A stretch of 52,118 nucleotides of DNA from Brevibacterium linens ATCC 9172 (GTDB taxonomy: Bacteria > Actinomycetota > Actinomycetes > Actinomycetales > Brevibacteriaceae). Shown one piece after another: positions 18,023 through 25,795 of the stretch (position 1 is its first letter; the number at the start of each line of letters is the position of its first letter). Under the pieces are notes generated by a model. It did no database searches. It was not told the DNA's origin and saw only the letters and a list, made by a program, of their open reading frames with translations. Made by a program: the position numbers and the translations under genes. The stretch spans positions 1 through 52,118 of the forward strand of contig NZ_FXYY01000023.1 in assembly GCF_900169165.1 (NCBI RefSeq), written 5' to 3'.

Positions 18023-18550
18023 ATGCGACAGACGACATCTGACCTGAGCCAGCAGGATCTCGAGGACGCACGCGTCATACTCGAGGTCCTGAAACTGGTG
18101 CACCAGCAGAGAGGAAATCGAGGCGCCGCCGGCCGCAAGCTGCTCAGGCATGCGACAGATGCCTTCTGGGACAAGCCGCGCGAAACTCGTCAGGGCCACC
18201 GGAGACGAGTCGACGGCGCCCTGTGGTCTCCCGCAGCGTTCGCACGTGCGAACCATCCGGAACCACGCCTTGTGGGAGAGCATGTCTACCCGATGAAACT
18301 CCGCATCGCCGGCTGGTATGAACGACTCGACAATCAGGAAGTGCCAACGGCCGCTGAAATCGCAGCCGACCTCCTTGCCACGCCATGGGCAATCATCACC
18401 GGAGAAGAGGACGAGAAGCTGACACGGGCCAAACTGCGGGACAGGATGCCAGAGGACTGGGACGGCCATGATCTTTGGGCGCGATATCGGCATCCAGACG
18501 TCGCCCTCGACGTCGATGGCTTCCGCCCGTTTCCTCAGCAGAAGTCATGA
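18023..18550 (+). CDS. Hypothetical protein (175 aa)
   Basis: No family was recognised. The protein is soluble, basic in the N-terminal half (RGAAGRKLLRHATDAFWDKPRE) with an acidic, Trp-containing C-terminus (RMPEDWDGHDLWARYRHPDVALD). The VGEHVYPMKLRIAGWYERL segment looks structured, and the ITGEEDEKL patch suggests a conserved motif. An overlapping minus-strand frame (18002-18493) is less convincing. It lies between the permease remnant and the toxin-antitoxin module and ends at a hairpin, so it may belong to the same acquired segment. The start ATG 18023 lacks a strong ribosome site. Confidence 0.65.
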   Translation: MRQTTSDLSQQDLEDARVILEVLKLVHQQRGNRGAAGRKLLRHATDAFWDKPRETRQGHRRRVDGALWSPAAFARANHPEPRLVGEHVYPMKLRIAGWYERLDNQEVPTAAEIAADLLATPWAIITGEEDEKLTRAKLRDRMPEDWDGHDLWARYRHPDVALDVDGFRPFPQQKS

Positions 18551-18612
18551 TCTGCATAAGCTCCTGAGCGTCCCGAACCAACCGTTCTCCACCCCACCGG
18601 AATAGTGTTGGA

Positions 18613-18632
18613 TCGAGACGCCGCCGTCTCGA
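18613..18632. terminator. Hairpin between convergent genes
   Basis: TCGAGACG-CCGC-CGTCTCGA is a perfect 8-bp stem with a 4-base loop, placed between the stops of the hypothetical gene (18550) and the PIN toxin (18650). It probably serves both strands. Confidence 0.6.
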
Positions 18633-18649
18633 GAGTTGCCAAACAGGTG

Positions 18650-19228
18650 TCAATAGACGGTCTGCGCCAACCGGCTCAGCGCCGCACGCACGCGCAAAGC
18701 GAATTGCTGACATCCGGCTCTCTCGAGCGCGTCGTCGAGCTGTCGATGATTCGGCTTCGTTTTCCAATAGTCGAACTGGAGGCGGACAATCGGCAGAAGG
18801 CACGTCGGCGATGAATCGACAACGAGCATGAAGAAATCGTCCGGAGAGATGATTTCGTACGGTTGGGCATCTGGCGTGGTGGTGATTCCGCTCGGCTTAT
18901 CAGCAGTGACGACGAGGTCCGAACGGGCTCCCAGCGCCGCCGCATGGACATGGTAATCCTCCGAGTCTGTACCGGTGAACTCGGCATCACCGGGGAAGTC
19001 CTGAATCACCTCATCGATGCACTCTTGCATGAGCTCCAAACGATGTCGTGTCACATGCCCAGGCGCAGTGGGATCCTTCTCTCGCATATTGGCCAGCACT
19101 TCGGCGAAGACGTCCTCAGTTGAATGCAACTGAAACATGCCCTCGTTGGCTTGCCTCAAATAGTACAGCCAATCGAGGAGGGTCCTACTATAGAAGATGT
19201 TTGCGTCAACAAAAACTCGCTGGGGCAT
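18650..19228 (-). CDS. PIN-domain ribonuclease toxin
   Basis: A 192-residue PIN-fold protein, presumed to cleave RNA with a Mg2+ or Mn2+ ion held by acidic residues. Seen: Asp in VFVDANIFYSR (residue 8), Glu in TEDVFAEVL (about 43), and the DSEDYHVHAAAL segment with LVVTADKPSG (about 90-112), which supply the expected acidic quartet. The C-terminal 60 residues are helical and basic. The gene starts 54 bp after the antitoxin stop, with a perfect hairpin in between and no clear ribosome site, which suggests its translation or transcription is held below that of the antitoxin. VapC-like assignment is by fold; the RNA target is unknown. Confidence 0.8.
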   Translation of the reverse strand: MPQRVFVDANIFYSRTLLDWLYYLRQANEGMFQLHSTEDVFAEVLANMREKDPTAPGHVTRHRLELMQECIDEVIQDFPGDAEFTGTDSEDYHVHAAALGARSDLVVTADKPSGITTTPDAQPYEIISPDDFFMLVVDSSPTCLLPIVRLQFDYWKTKPNHRQLDDALERAGCQQFALRVRAALSRLAQTVY

Positions 19229-19240
19229 AACAGAAGACTA

Positions 19241-19266
19241 GCTGGAGTGGGACTTCCCACTCCAGC
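19241..19266 (-). promoter_or_regulatory. Intra-operon hairpin between antitoxin and toxin
   Basis: GCTGGAGTGGGA and TCCCACTCCAGC are perfect complements separated by two bases, giving an 11-bp stem with a 4-base loop. It lies between the antitoxin stop and the toxin start on the transcribed strand. A weakly T-rich run follows (TAGTCTTCTGTT), just before the toxin ATG. It may be an attenuator or processing site that lowers toxin output. Confidence 0.65.
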
Positions 19267-19282
19267 CAGTCGATACTGCCTA

Positions 19283-19720
19283 TCAGTCGGCGAGGAACCC
19301 TTCGTGCTCCTCATCCAGGCTGCGCAGCTCTTCGAAGGCAGAACGGCGAGCAGCCGCATTTCGTTGGCGCAGGTCCAACACTTCATCCCTGTTGAAACGC
19401 GTATGCGACCCCTTCTTGTAGGAGCCGATTCGGCCTTCGGCCACCCACTTCATCAGAGTCGGCCTCGAAATGCTGAGCAGATCTGCCGCCACCGTGCTGG
19501 TCAGCTCCACTGGCAATTGGCCAATAGAAACAGAACCCTGTTGCGCAATCAACTTCAGAGCATGCAATAGTGTCTGTTGAATGCTGGTCGGAAGCTCCAC
19601 TTCTTCCCCATCGGCGAGGCGCAGCACAAGCGAGGCCCCTCCAGGAATGACAGTGTCTCGGGCGTCCTTGACGGTCTGATCGCTGATCGTGATCCGCTCG
19701 GAAGAAGCTAAGGCTGACAT
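19283..19720 (-). CDS. Antitoxin with excisionase-type HTH
   Basis: A 145-residue protein. The C-terminal half has a MerR/excisionase-type DNA-binding motif: LTSTVAADLLSISRPTLMKW followed by VAEGRIGSYKKGSHTRF and an R-x-E-V-L-D-L helix, then an acidic tail that could cover the toxin. The N-terminal region (ITISDQTVKDARDTVIPGG) is a short mixed segment of unknown role. ATG 19720 is chosen over GTG 19726 because GGGAAGG sits seven bases ahead of it. It precedes the PIN gene, the usual order for such pairs, and probably represses its own promoter, where a palindrome lies at 19774-19789. Confidence 0.8.
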   Translation of the reverse strand: MSALASSERITISDQTVKDARDTVIPGGASLVLRLADGEEVELPTSIQQTLLHALKLIAQQGSVSIGQLPVELTSTVAADLLSISRPTLMKWVAEGRIGSYKKGSHTRFNRDEVLDLRQRNAAARRSAFEELRSLDEEHEGFLAD

Positions 19721-19773
19721 AGTCACCCCTTCCCAGGTCTACGTTCATAGCTATACGAAGAGGATAGCAATGT

Positions 19774-19789
19774 TTCACTTATAAGTGAA
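19774..19789. promoter_or_regulatory. Palindromic operator upstream of the toxin-antitoxin genes
   Basis: TTCACTTATAAGTGAA is a perfect 16-bp palindrome about 54 bp upstream of the antitoxin ATG. A second, smaller palindrome, ATAGCTAT, lies nearer the gene. The site fits autoregulation by the HTH antitoxin. Confidence 0.6.
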
Positions 19790-20026
19790 GCGGGTTGTGC
19801 CTAGCTTCGCCGCTCACCGGGTCGAACAGAGGAACGCTTCGAGCTGTTATCTGAGCCTCAGCGGCTGACGGTCCAGAAACGCACGAGTCCCGCGAGCCTC
19901 GATCAGCGGCGGATCAGGTTATCGATACGAGGCAGCGTCGAAAACCTGATTCGTCGTTGAACGACGGGGAGGCCGAACCACAGCCGGCGACCACGGCCTC
20001 AGTTCCCCCCAGCCGCCTCGGCGAAA
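19790..20026. other. Intergenic region 3' of the sulfur operon
   Basis: The space between the antitoxin promoter and the fpr stop. A small hairpin, CGTCGTTGAACGACG (19952-19966), reads on the minus strand as a stem followed by a GGTTTTC run and may end the sulfur operon transcript. Nothing else is recognised. Confidence 0.4.
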
Positions 20027-21433
20027 TCAGCCGGCGTTCGCCTCCGCGGTCAGGTGAGCCCGTGCCTCGGCGAGCATGGCTTCCCGGGTCGCGATCTTCA
20101 CGCGCTCACGTCCCTCGGCCTCACCGAGGGCCTTCTCCGCGGCCTCGAGCCGGTGATAGCCCTCCCAATCGGTGAAGTCGACGCCCTTCGACTCGAGCAA
20201 CTCGACGATCGAATCCGGGTCCTCATACACGGGTCCGGTCAGCGCGCCCGCGGACTGGTCGTCGAGGATGTGGCCGATCGTCTCCAGCGCATCTCCCTTC
20301 GTGTGGCCGATCAGTCCCACCGGTCCGCGCTTCATCCAGCCGGTGGTGTACACGCCGGGTACGACATCGGCCTCGGCGGCTCCAGCCTGGGACTCCGCGT
20401 CGACGACGCGTCCTTCGTGGTTGGGGATCACACGCTTGTGCTCGTCGAAGGGCAGCTGCGGCAGCTGCGTGCCCGCATAGCCGACCGCCCGGTAGACGGC
20501 ATCGATGTCCCAGTCGTGGAAGTCCCCGGTGCCGTTGACCCCACCGGTCCCGTCGAGCTCCTGCCGCTCGGTGCGCAGCCCGGTTACCCGATCCTCGCCG
20601 AGGATGGCCACCGGCGCGTGGAGGAAGTGCAGGTGCAGTCGCCGCTTCGCTCCCGTCGGCTCCCGCAGGGTGAAGTCGGTGAGCGTCTTCGTCACCTGCT
20701 TGGTCTGGTTGTTCGACCGGATCGCCTCCTCCGAGGCCTCGTCGAACTCGAAGTCCTCGGGGTAGACGATGACGTCGACGTCTTTGACCTGTCCGAGCTC
20801 ACGCAGCTCCAGCGGAGTGAACTTTGCCTGCGCGGGACCACGCCGGCCGAACACGTGGACGTCGGTGACCTTCGAGGACTTCAGGCCCTCGTACACGTGG
20901 TCCGGGATCTCCGTGGTGTGCAGGTCATCGGCCTGCTTCGCGAGCACCCGAGCCACGTCGAGGGCGACATTGCCGTTGCCGAGCACGGCGACCTTCTCCG
21001 CATCGAGCGGCCAGGTCTGGGCGACATCGGGATGAGCGTCGTACCAGTTGACGAAGTCGGCGGCACCGTAGGAACCAGGCAGGTCGATCCCGGGCAGCGA
21101 CAGCGGTGCGTCGACGAAGCAGCCGGTGGAGAAGATCACCGCATCGTAGCGGTCGGTGAGCTCGCCGAGGTTGATGTCGGCTCCGTATTCGACGTTGCCG
21201 AACAGGCGGATGTCACCGCGGTCGAGCACCTTGATGAGGGCATTGATGATGCCCTTGATCCGCGGATGGTCGGGGGCGACTCCGTAGCGGACGAGCCCGA
21301 AGGGAGAGGGCAGGCGTTCGAACAGGTCGATACTCAGTTCCAGGTCGTGTTCGGCCTTGGTCAGCAGGTCGGCGGCGTAGATGCCGGCGGGACCGGCACC
21401 GATGATGGCCACTCTGAAGGGAATAGCAGGCAT
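20027..21433 (-). CDS. fprA: Ferredoxin-NADP+ reductase (FprA-type)
   Basis: A 468-residue FAD enzyme of the adrenodoxin-reductase/FprA family, passing electrons from NADPH to ferredoxin. Seen: the N-terminal FAD motif GAGPAGIYAADLL, the FGLVRYGVAPDHP segment typical of this family, an NADP site at VLGNGNVALDVARVL, the VFGRRGPAQAKFT motif, and a C-terminal MKRGPVGLIGHTKGDALET that closes the FAD site. It starts at ATG 21433 with AAGGA upstream, 73 bp after fdxA. Its place at the end of the sulfite reductase operon next to a ferredoxin gene suggests it powers sulfite reduction; that link is inferred. Confidence 0.93.
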   Translation of the reverse strand: MPAIPFRVAIIGAGPAGIYAADLLTKAEHDLELSIDLFERLPSPFGLVRYGVAPDHPRIKGIINALIKVLDRGDIRLFGNVEYGADINLGELTDRYDAVIFSTGCFVDAPLSLPGIDLPGSYGAADFVNWYDAHPDVAQTWPLDAEKVAVLGNGNVALDVARVLAKQADDLHTTEIPDHVYEGLKSSKVTDVHVFGRRGPAQAKFTPLELRELGQVKDVDVIVYPEDFEFDEASEEAIRSNNQTKQVTKTLTDFTLREPTGAKRRLHLHFLHAPVAILGEDRVTGLRTERQELDGTGGVNGTGDFHDWDIDAVYRAVGYAGTQLPQLPFDEHKRVIPNHEGRVVDAESQAGAAEADVVPGVYTTGWMKRGPVGLIGHTKGDALETIGHILDDQSAGALTGPVYEDPDSIVELLESKGVDFTDWEGYHRLEAAEKALGEAEGRERVKIATREAMLAEARAHLTAEANAG

Positions 21434-21506
21434 GAGTTTCCTTGATCAGTCGTCGTGGTGGAGCGAGGAGTTGCTCGTCAGAAGGGAGCGTGGAGTCGCT
21501 GAGTGT

Positions 21507-21833
21507 TCAGTCGTCGGTGTTCTGCGGCGGCAGTGCAGCGATGAAAGGATGGTCCTTCTTGACGACCCCGTGGGCGGCTGCTCCGCCCGGGGATCCGATG
21601 TCGTCGAAGAATTCGACGTTCGCCGCGTAGTAGGCCTCCCACTCATCGGGCACATCGTCTTCGTAGAAGATCGCCTCGACGGGGCACACGGGTTCGCAGG
21701 CTCCGCAGTCGACGCATTCGTCGGGATGGATGTAGAGGGAGCGGGTGCCTTCGTAGATGCAGTCGACCGGGCATTCCTCGATGCAGGCTCGGTCCTTCAG
21801 GTCCACGCACGGCTGGGCGATGATGTAGGTCAT
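21507..21833 (-). CDS. fdxA: Seven-iron ferredoxin
   Basis: A 108-residue ferredoxin of the [3Fe-4S][4Fe-4S] type. The first Cys group (CVDLKDRACIEECPVDCI) lacks one Cys of the standard C-x2-C-x2-C-x3-CP spacing, as in seven-iron proteins; the second, CVDCGACEPVCPVEAI, is a complete [4Fe-4S] motif. The acidic C-terminal extension is normal for FdxA. Start ATG overlaps the cobA stop as ATGA. It sits between cobA and fprA and is the probable electron donor to the sulfite reductase encoded upstream in the same operon. Confidence 0.95.
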   Translation of the reverse strand: MTYIIAQPCVDLKDRACIEECPVDCIYEGTRSLYIHPDECVDCGACEPVCPVEAIFYEDDVPDEWEAYYAANVEFFDDIGSPGGAAAHGVVKKDHPFIAALPPQNTDD

Positions 21834-22639
21834 GGGTTCCTCACGAGTTCGGATGACGATGCGGCAGGCTCGGTCGCCTGGGTGAACGCACCATCGGCGT
21901 AGGGGCTCAGGGTCACGACATCACCGGCGACGATCACGGCCGGTGACCGGACGCCTCGGCGAGCCGCGCGGAAGGCGATGTCGCCGAGGGCTCCGATGGT
22001 CACCCGCTGATTCTCACCGAAACCGTCTTCGACGATCGCGACCGGGCAGTCGTCACCGCGCCCCGATCGGGCGAGCACCATCGCCGAATTGATGAGTGTG
22101 CCCACTCCCATGAGCACGACAACGGTGTGGTCGCGTCCCCCGCCGATCTCGGACAGCTGGTCATGGCCGGTCACGACCGTGTACGAGGTGGCCACACCTC
22201 GGTGGGTAAGCGGGATTCCGGCGACCGCGGGAACGGCGTTCGCGCTGGTCACCCCGGGGACGACGCGGACATCGACTCCGGCGGCCCGGCAGGCGGTGAC
22301 CTCCTCTCCCCCACGTCCGAGGACGAACGAGTCCCCGCCCTTGAGTCGGACGACCCGGTGGCCCATCTTCGCCTGTGTGATGAGGATGTCGTTGATCCCG
22401 CTCTGCGGCACCGGGTGGTGCCCCGGCTGCTTGCCGACGTCGATGATCCGGGCATCCAAGGGTGCACCGCGTTCGGTTTCGAGCTGATCGATGACCGATC
22501 GGGCGCCGAGGCGGTCGGCCACGATGACATCGGCGCGTTCCAAGGCGCGAAGACCGGTGACGGTGATCAGTCCGAGATCGCCCGGTCCGGCACCGACGAG
22601 CAGCACCGTTCCGGGCTGCTGTGGGAGGAAGAGTGTCAT
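21830..22639 (-). CDS. cobA: Uroporphyrinogen-III C-methyltransferase
   Basis: Methylates uroporphyrinogen III twice with S-adenosylmethionine to give precorrin-2, the entry to siroheme. The 269-residue, single-domain form shows GAGPGDLGLITVTGLRAL at the N-terminus, the VRLKGGDSFVLGRGGEE loop, and the SANAVPAVAGIPLTHRG segment. There is no fused dehydrogenase/ferrochelatase (CysG) domain; the ferrochelatase function may come from sirB upstream, while no precorrin-2 oxidase is seen in the window. Coupled to cysN (ATGA overlap) and to fdxA. Siroheme made here is the cofactor of the sir product. Confidence 0.95.
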   Translation of the reverse strand: MTLFLPQQPGTVLLVGAGPGDLGLITVTGLRALERADVIVADRLGARSVIDQLETERGAPLDARIIDVGKQPGHHPVPQSGINDILITQAKMGHRVVRLKGGDSFVLGRGGEEVTACRAAGVDVRVVPGVTSANAVPAVAGIPLTHRGVATSYTVVTGHDQLSEIGGGRDHTVVVLMGVGTLINSAMVLARSGRGDDCPVAIVEDGFGENQRVTIGALGDIAFRAARRGVRSPAVIVAGDVVTLSPYADGAFTQATEPAASSSELVRNP

Positions 22640-24033
22640 GACTGGTCCTCGGTGGATTCGGCGGTGCGGGTGGCCTCGGCGGAGTGGGCCGCCTCGGGAG
22701 TGTGGATTCCCGCGGCGAGGGTGTTGCCCGTCTGCGGGTCGATGACGACGAACGCTCCGGCCGTGCCGTGGTCGCGGAAGTCCGGGACCGGCAGTTCGGC
22801 CGACAGCTTCACCCGGGCCAGGCCGATGTCGTTGCCGGCGAGCACCTCGGCGTCCTCCAAGCCTGAGGTCTCGAGGTTGCGTTTGGCCTCGATGGTGACG
22901 ATCCCTTTCACGGTCGTCGTCCCCGTCTTGATGAGCACCCGATCCCCCGTGCGCAGGCCCTCGGCCGTGAACGGGAACACCTCGGCGCGCAGTTCCCGGC
23001 GCGGGGTGGGCAGGGTGCCGGCCGCGGCGATGACGCTGCCACGAGCGGTATCGACGTCATCGGCCAACCGCAGCGCCACCGACAGCGGCGCACTCGCGGT
23101 CTCAAGCGGTCCACTGGCAGTATCGATGCCCGTCACCCTCGTTGTCAGCCCGGCAGGATGGATCTCGATCTCATCGCCGAGGCTGACCCGCCCGGCCGTG
23201 ATCTGTCCGGCCACGGCCCGGTAGTCCCGGAATTCCTCGGGGTCGAGTCCCGGTGCCAGTCCCCCTTGCGGACGCAGCACGGTCTGGACGTCGAGGCGGA
23301 AAGCCTCGAGGTCGGCGGTGTCCTCATCCGCGCTCGGCAGGGTCTCGAGGAGTTCGAGCAGTGCCGGGCCGGAGTACCACGGTGTGTTGTCCGAGGTGGT
23401 GGCGATATTGTCCCCGGCGAGCGCAGAAATCGGAATGAGGTGCGGGGTCTCCAACCCGATCTCGTCTGCGAGGGTCTTGATGTCGTTTCCGACGGTCTCG
23501 ATCGCTGCCTGGTCGTAGTCGACGAGATCGATCTTGTTGACGGCGATGATGACGTGGCGGATGCCCAGGCGGGACACGACGGTCAGATGTCGGCGGGTCT
23601 GTTCGGTCGCTCCGGTGCGGGCGTCGATGAGGACGACGACGGCATCGGCGGTCGAGGCTCCCGTGACCATGTTCCGCGTGTACTGCACGTGTCCGGGGCA
23701 GTCGGCGAGGATGAACGAGCGACGGTCGCTGGCGAAGTACCGGTAGGCCACGTCGATGGTGATGCCCTGTTCGCGTTCGGCCCGCAGACCGTCGGTGAGC
23801 AGAGCGAAGTCGAACTCACCTCCAAGGAACCCGCGTTCCCGGCTGGTTGCGGTGACGGCGGCGAGCTGGTCGGCGAGGATCGCCTTCGCCTCGTGGAGGA
23901 GCCGGCCGACGAGGGTGGATTTGCCGTCGTCGACGGATCCGGCGGTGGCGAAGCGCAGCAGCGTCTTCGTCGTCGTGTCCAAGGTCGCGGTCGCCTCGGT
24001 GGTGGTGGCGGTTGCGTCAGTGGTTGTCGTCAT
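22636..24033 (-). CDS. cysN: Sulfate adenylyltransferase subunit 1 (GTPase)
   Basis: With CysD makes adenosine 5'-phosphosulfate from sulfate and ATP, driven by GTP hydrolysis. The 465-residue elongation-factor-like GTPase has the P-loop GSVDDGKSTLVGRLL (about 34), the switch DCPGHVQYTRNM and the guanine motif NKIDLVD, followed by two beta-barrel domains. No APS-kinase (CysC) domain is fused, consistent with direct APS reduction by the neighbouring CysH. A Thr/Ala-rich N-terminal tail of some 25 residues precedes the G domain. Its ATG overlaps the cysD stop by one base, and its stop overlaps cobA. Confidence 0.96.
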   Translation of the reverse strand: MTTTTDATATTTEATATLDTTTKTLLRFATAGSVDDGKSTLVGRLLHEAKAILADQLAAVTATSRERGFLGGEFDFALLTDGLRAEREQGITIDVAYRYFASDRRSFILADCPGHVQYTRNMVTGASTADAVVVLIDARTGATEQTRRHLTVVSRLGIRHVIIAVNKIDLVDYDQAAIETVGNDIKTLADEIGLETPHLIPISALAGDNIATTSDNTPWYSGPALLELLETLPSADEDTADLEAFRLDVQTVLRPQGGLAPGLDPEEFRDYRAVAGQITAGRVSLGDEIEIHPAGLTTRVTGIDTASGPLETASAPLSVALRLADDVDTARGSVIAAAGTLPTPRRELRAEVFPFTAEGLRTGDRVLIKTGTTTVKGIVTIEAKRNLETSGLEDAEVLAGNDIGLARVKLSAELPVPDFRDHGTAGAFVVIDPQTGNTLAAGIHTPEAAHSAEATRTAESTEDQS

Positions 24034-24998
24034 CAGAAGTACCCGTCCTTCTTGCGGTCTTCCATCGCCGAGGCCGAGATCCGGTCGTCGGCGCGAGTGG
24101 CTCCGCGCTCGGTCACAGTGGTGGCGGCCACCTCGGCGAGGATGGACTCGAGGTCATCGGCGCTCGATTCGACGGCTCCGGTGCAGCTCATGTCTCCGAC
24201 GGTGCGGTAGCGGACCTTCTCGGTTGTAACGGTCTCGCCGTCGCGTGGGGTGGAGAATTCGCCGGTGGCCCACCACATGCCGTCGCGGGCGAAGACTTCG
24301 CGGTCGTGGGCGAAGTAGAGCTCGGGCAGGTCGATGCCTTCGCGGGCGATGTAGCTCCACACGTCGAGTTCGGTGAAGTTCGAGATCGGGAACACGCGCA
24401 CGTGTTCGCCGGGCAGGTGGCGGCCGTTGAAGAGGTTCCACAGTTCGGGGCGCTGGCTGCTGGGGTTCCAACCGCCGAACTCGTCGCGCAGGGACAGAAT
24501 CCGCTCCTTCGCGCGGGCCTTGTCCTCGTCGCGGCGGGCGCCGCCGAAGACGGCGTCGAACCTCCCGCCGGTGATGGCATCGAGCAGCGGCTGGGTCTGC
24601 AGGGTGTTCCGGGTGCCGTCGGGGCGTTCGCGCAGGCGACCGTCGTCGATGTAGTCCTGGACCTTCGCCACCGTGAGGTCGAGGCCGTACTTCTCTGCGG
24701 TCTCGTCGCGGAAGCGGATGATCTCGTCGAAGTTGTGTCCGGTGTCGACGTGGAGGAGTCCGAACGGGATCTTCGCCGGCCAGAACGCCTTCGCCGCGAG
24801 GTGGAGGACGGTCACGGAGTCCTTGCCGCCGGAGAAGAGCAGCACGGGGCGTTCGAATTCGGCGGCGACCTCACGGATGATGTGGATCGCTTCGGATTCG
24901 AGGACGTCGAGGGTGGACAGGCTCGCGCCCGGGTTGTGGGTGGGTGCCGCCTCGGTGGTGGTGTGGGTGTCGTGGTTGTACTGGGTGTCGATGCTCAT
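24033..24998 (-). CDS. cysD: Sulfate adenylyltransferase subunit 2
   Basis: The PP-loop ATP pyrophosphatase subunit that forms the adenylyl-sulfate bond with CysN. Seen: the PP-loop LLFSGGKDSVTVLHLA, HVDTGHNFDEIIRFRD, GGARRDEDKARAKER, FPISNFTELDVW and the C-terminal MEDRKKDGYF ending. ATG 24998 overlaps the cysH stop (ATGA) and is chosen over a longer frame that would overlap cysH by 180 bases. A His/Thr-rich stretch of about 25 residues precedes the conserved LDVLESEAIHIIREV start of the family, giving 321 residues, slightly longer than the usual 300. Confidence 0.96.
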   Translation of the reverse strand: MSIDTQYNHDTHTTTEAAPTHNPGASLSTLDVLESEAIHIIREVAAEFERPVLLFSGGKDSVTVLHLAAKAFWPAKIPFGLLHVDTGHNFDEIIRFRDETAEKYGLDLTVAKVQDYIDDGRLRERPDGTRNTLQTQPLLDAITGGRFDAVFGGARRDEDKARAKERILSLRDEFGGWNPSSQRPELWNLFNGRHLPGEHVRVFPISNFTELDVWSYIAREGIDLPELYFAHDREVFARDGMWWATGEFSTPRDGETVTTEKVRYRTVGDMSCTGAVESSADDLESILAEVAATTVTERGATRADDRISASAMEDRKKDGYF

Positions 24999-25795
24999 GT
25001 GTGGAGTCCGCATTCTGTTTTGGTCGATCCGGCCCAACGGCCGGCGCGGGGGTCTTCCCCTTCGGCGACGGGGCGAGTGCAGGGCTGGCAGCCGATCGAC
25101 GGGTATCCCTGCGACAGCAGCGGGTTGACCGGGACGTCGAAGGCGCGTGAATAGTCGAGGAGGTCGTCGAACGACCATGCGGCCAGGGGGTTGACCTTGA
25201 CGAGGCCGTTCTTCTCATCGAAGGTGATTAGCGGCGTGTTCGTCCTGGTGGGAGCCTCGTCGCGGCGGACTCCGGTGAACCAGAGTTCGTAGCCGTTCAG
25301 CGATTTCTTCAGTGGTGCGACCTTGCGGCGGGCGCAGCACAGGCCGGGGTCGCGGGCGAAGAGGTCCTTGCCGAATTCGGCGTCCTGCTCCCCCACGGTC
25401 TGCTCCGGAAGGACGTCGACGATGTGGACGTCGACACGGCGGGCCACCTCGTTGCGGGTGTCGTAGGTCTCGCGGAAGTGGTAGCCGGTGTCGAGGAAGA
25501 GGACGTCGACGCCGGGCTGGTACTGGGCGACGTAGTGCGGCAGGGCGGCGTCGGCCATCGAGCAGGCCACGGCGCAGGCCGCGGTGTCGAAGTTCCGGGA
25601 GACCCAGCGGATAACGTCGGCGGGGTTGGCCTCGGGAACACCGCCCGCCGGGTCACCGGCGAGTTCACGGGCACCCGCCTCGGCGAGGGCTTTGAGCTCT
25701 TCGACGGGACGCGGTTCGGGGCGGGGCCGCGTCGGTGTCTGAGTTGTTGCTGCCGGGTTGGGGGATGCGGTCGGGGCCGGGTTCGTGGTGCTCAT
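24995..25795 (-). CDS. cysH: Adenylyl-sulfate (APS) reductase, [4Fe-4S] type
   Basis: Reduces APS to sulfite and AMP using thioredoxin-type reductants. The presence of both Cys pairs that hold the [4Fe-4S] cluster (GLCCARRKVAPL and IGCQPCTRPV) marks the APS-using class rather than PAPS-using enzymes, and explains why no APS kinase is seen. The catalytic C-terminal Cys is in KTECGLHT. At 266 residues it starts at ATG 25795, overlapping the sir stop (ATGA); the first 30 residues are Pro/Thr/Ala-rich and probably disordered. Fe-S assembly is needed for activity. Confidence 0.95.
   Translation of the reverse strand: MSTTNPAPTASPNPAATTQTPTRPRPEPRPVEELKALAEAGARELAGDPAGGVPEANPADVIRWVSRNFDTAACAVACSMADAALPHYVAQYQPGVDVLFLDTGYHFRETYDTRNEVARRVDVHIVDVLPEQTVGEQDAEFGKDLFARDPGLCCARRKVAPLKKSLNGYELWFTGVRRDEAPTRTNTPLITFDEKNGLVKVNPLAAWSFDDLLDYSRAFDVPVNPLLSQGYPSIGCQPCTRPVAEGEDPRAGRWAGSTKTECGLHT

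Noticed and set aside
18002..18493. 163-codon minus-strand frame opposite the hypothetical gene
   Set aside because: Its composition is that of a shadow frame, and the plus-strand product has more protein-like motifs.
24998..25178. Longer N-terminus for cysD
   Set aside because: It would overlap cysH by 180 bases, whereas ATG 24998 gives the ATGA coupling seen throughout the operon.
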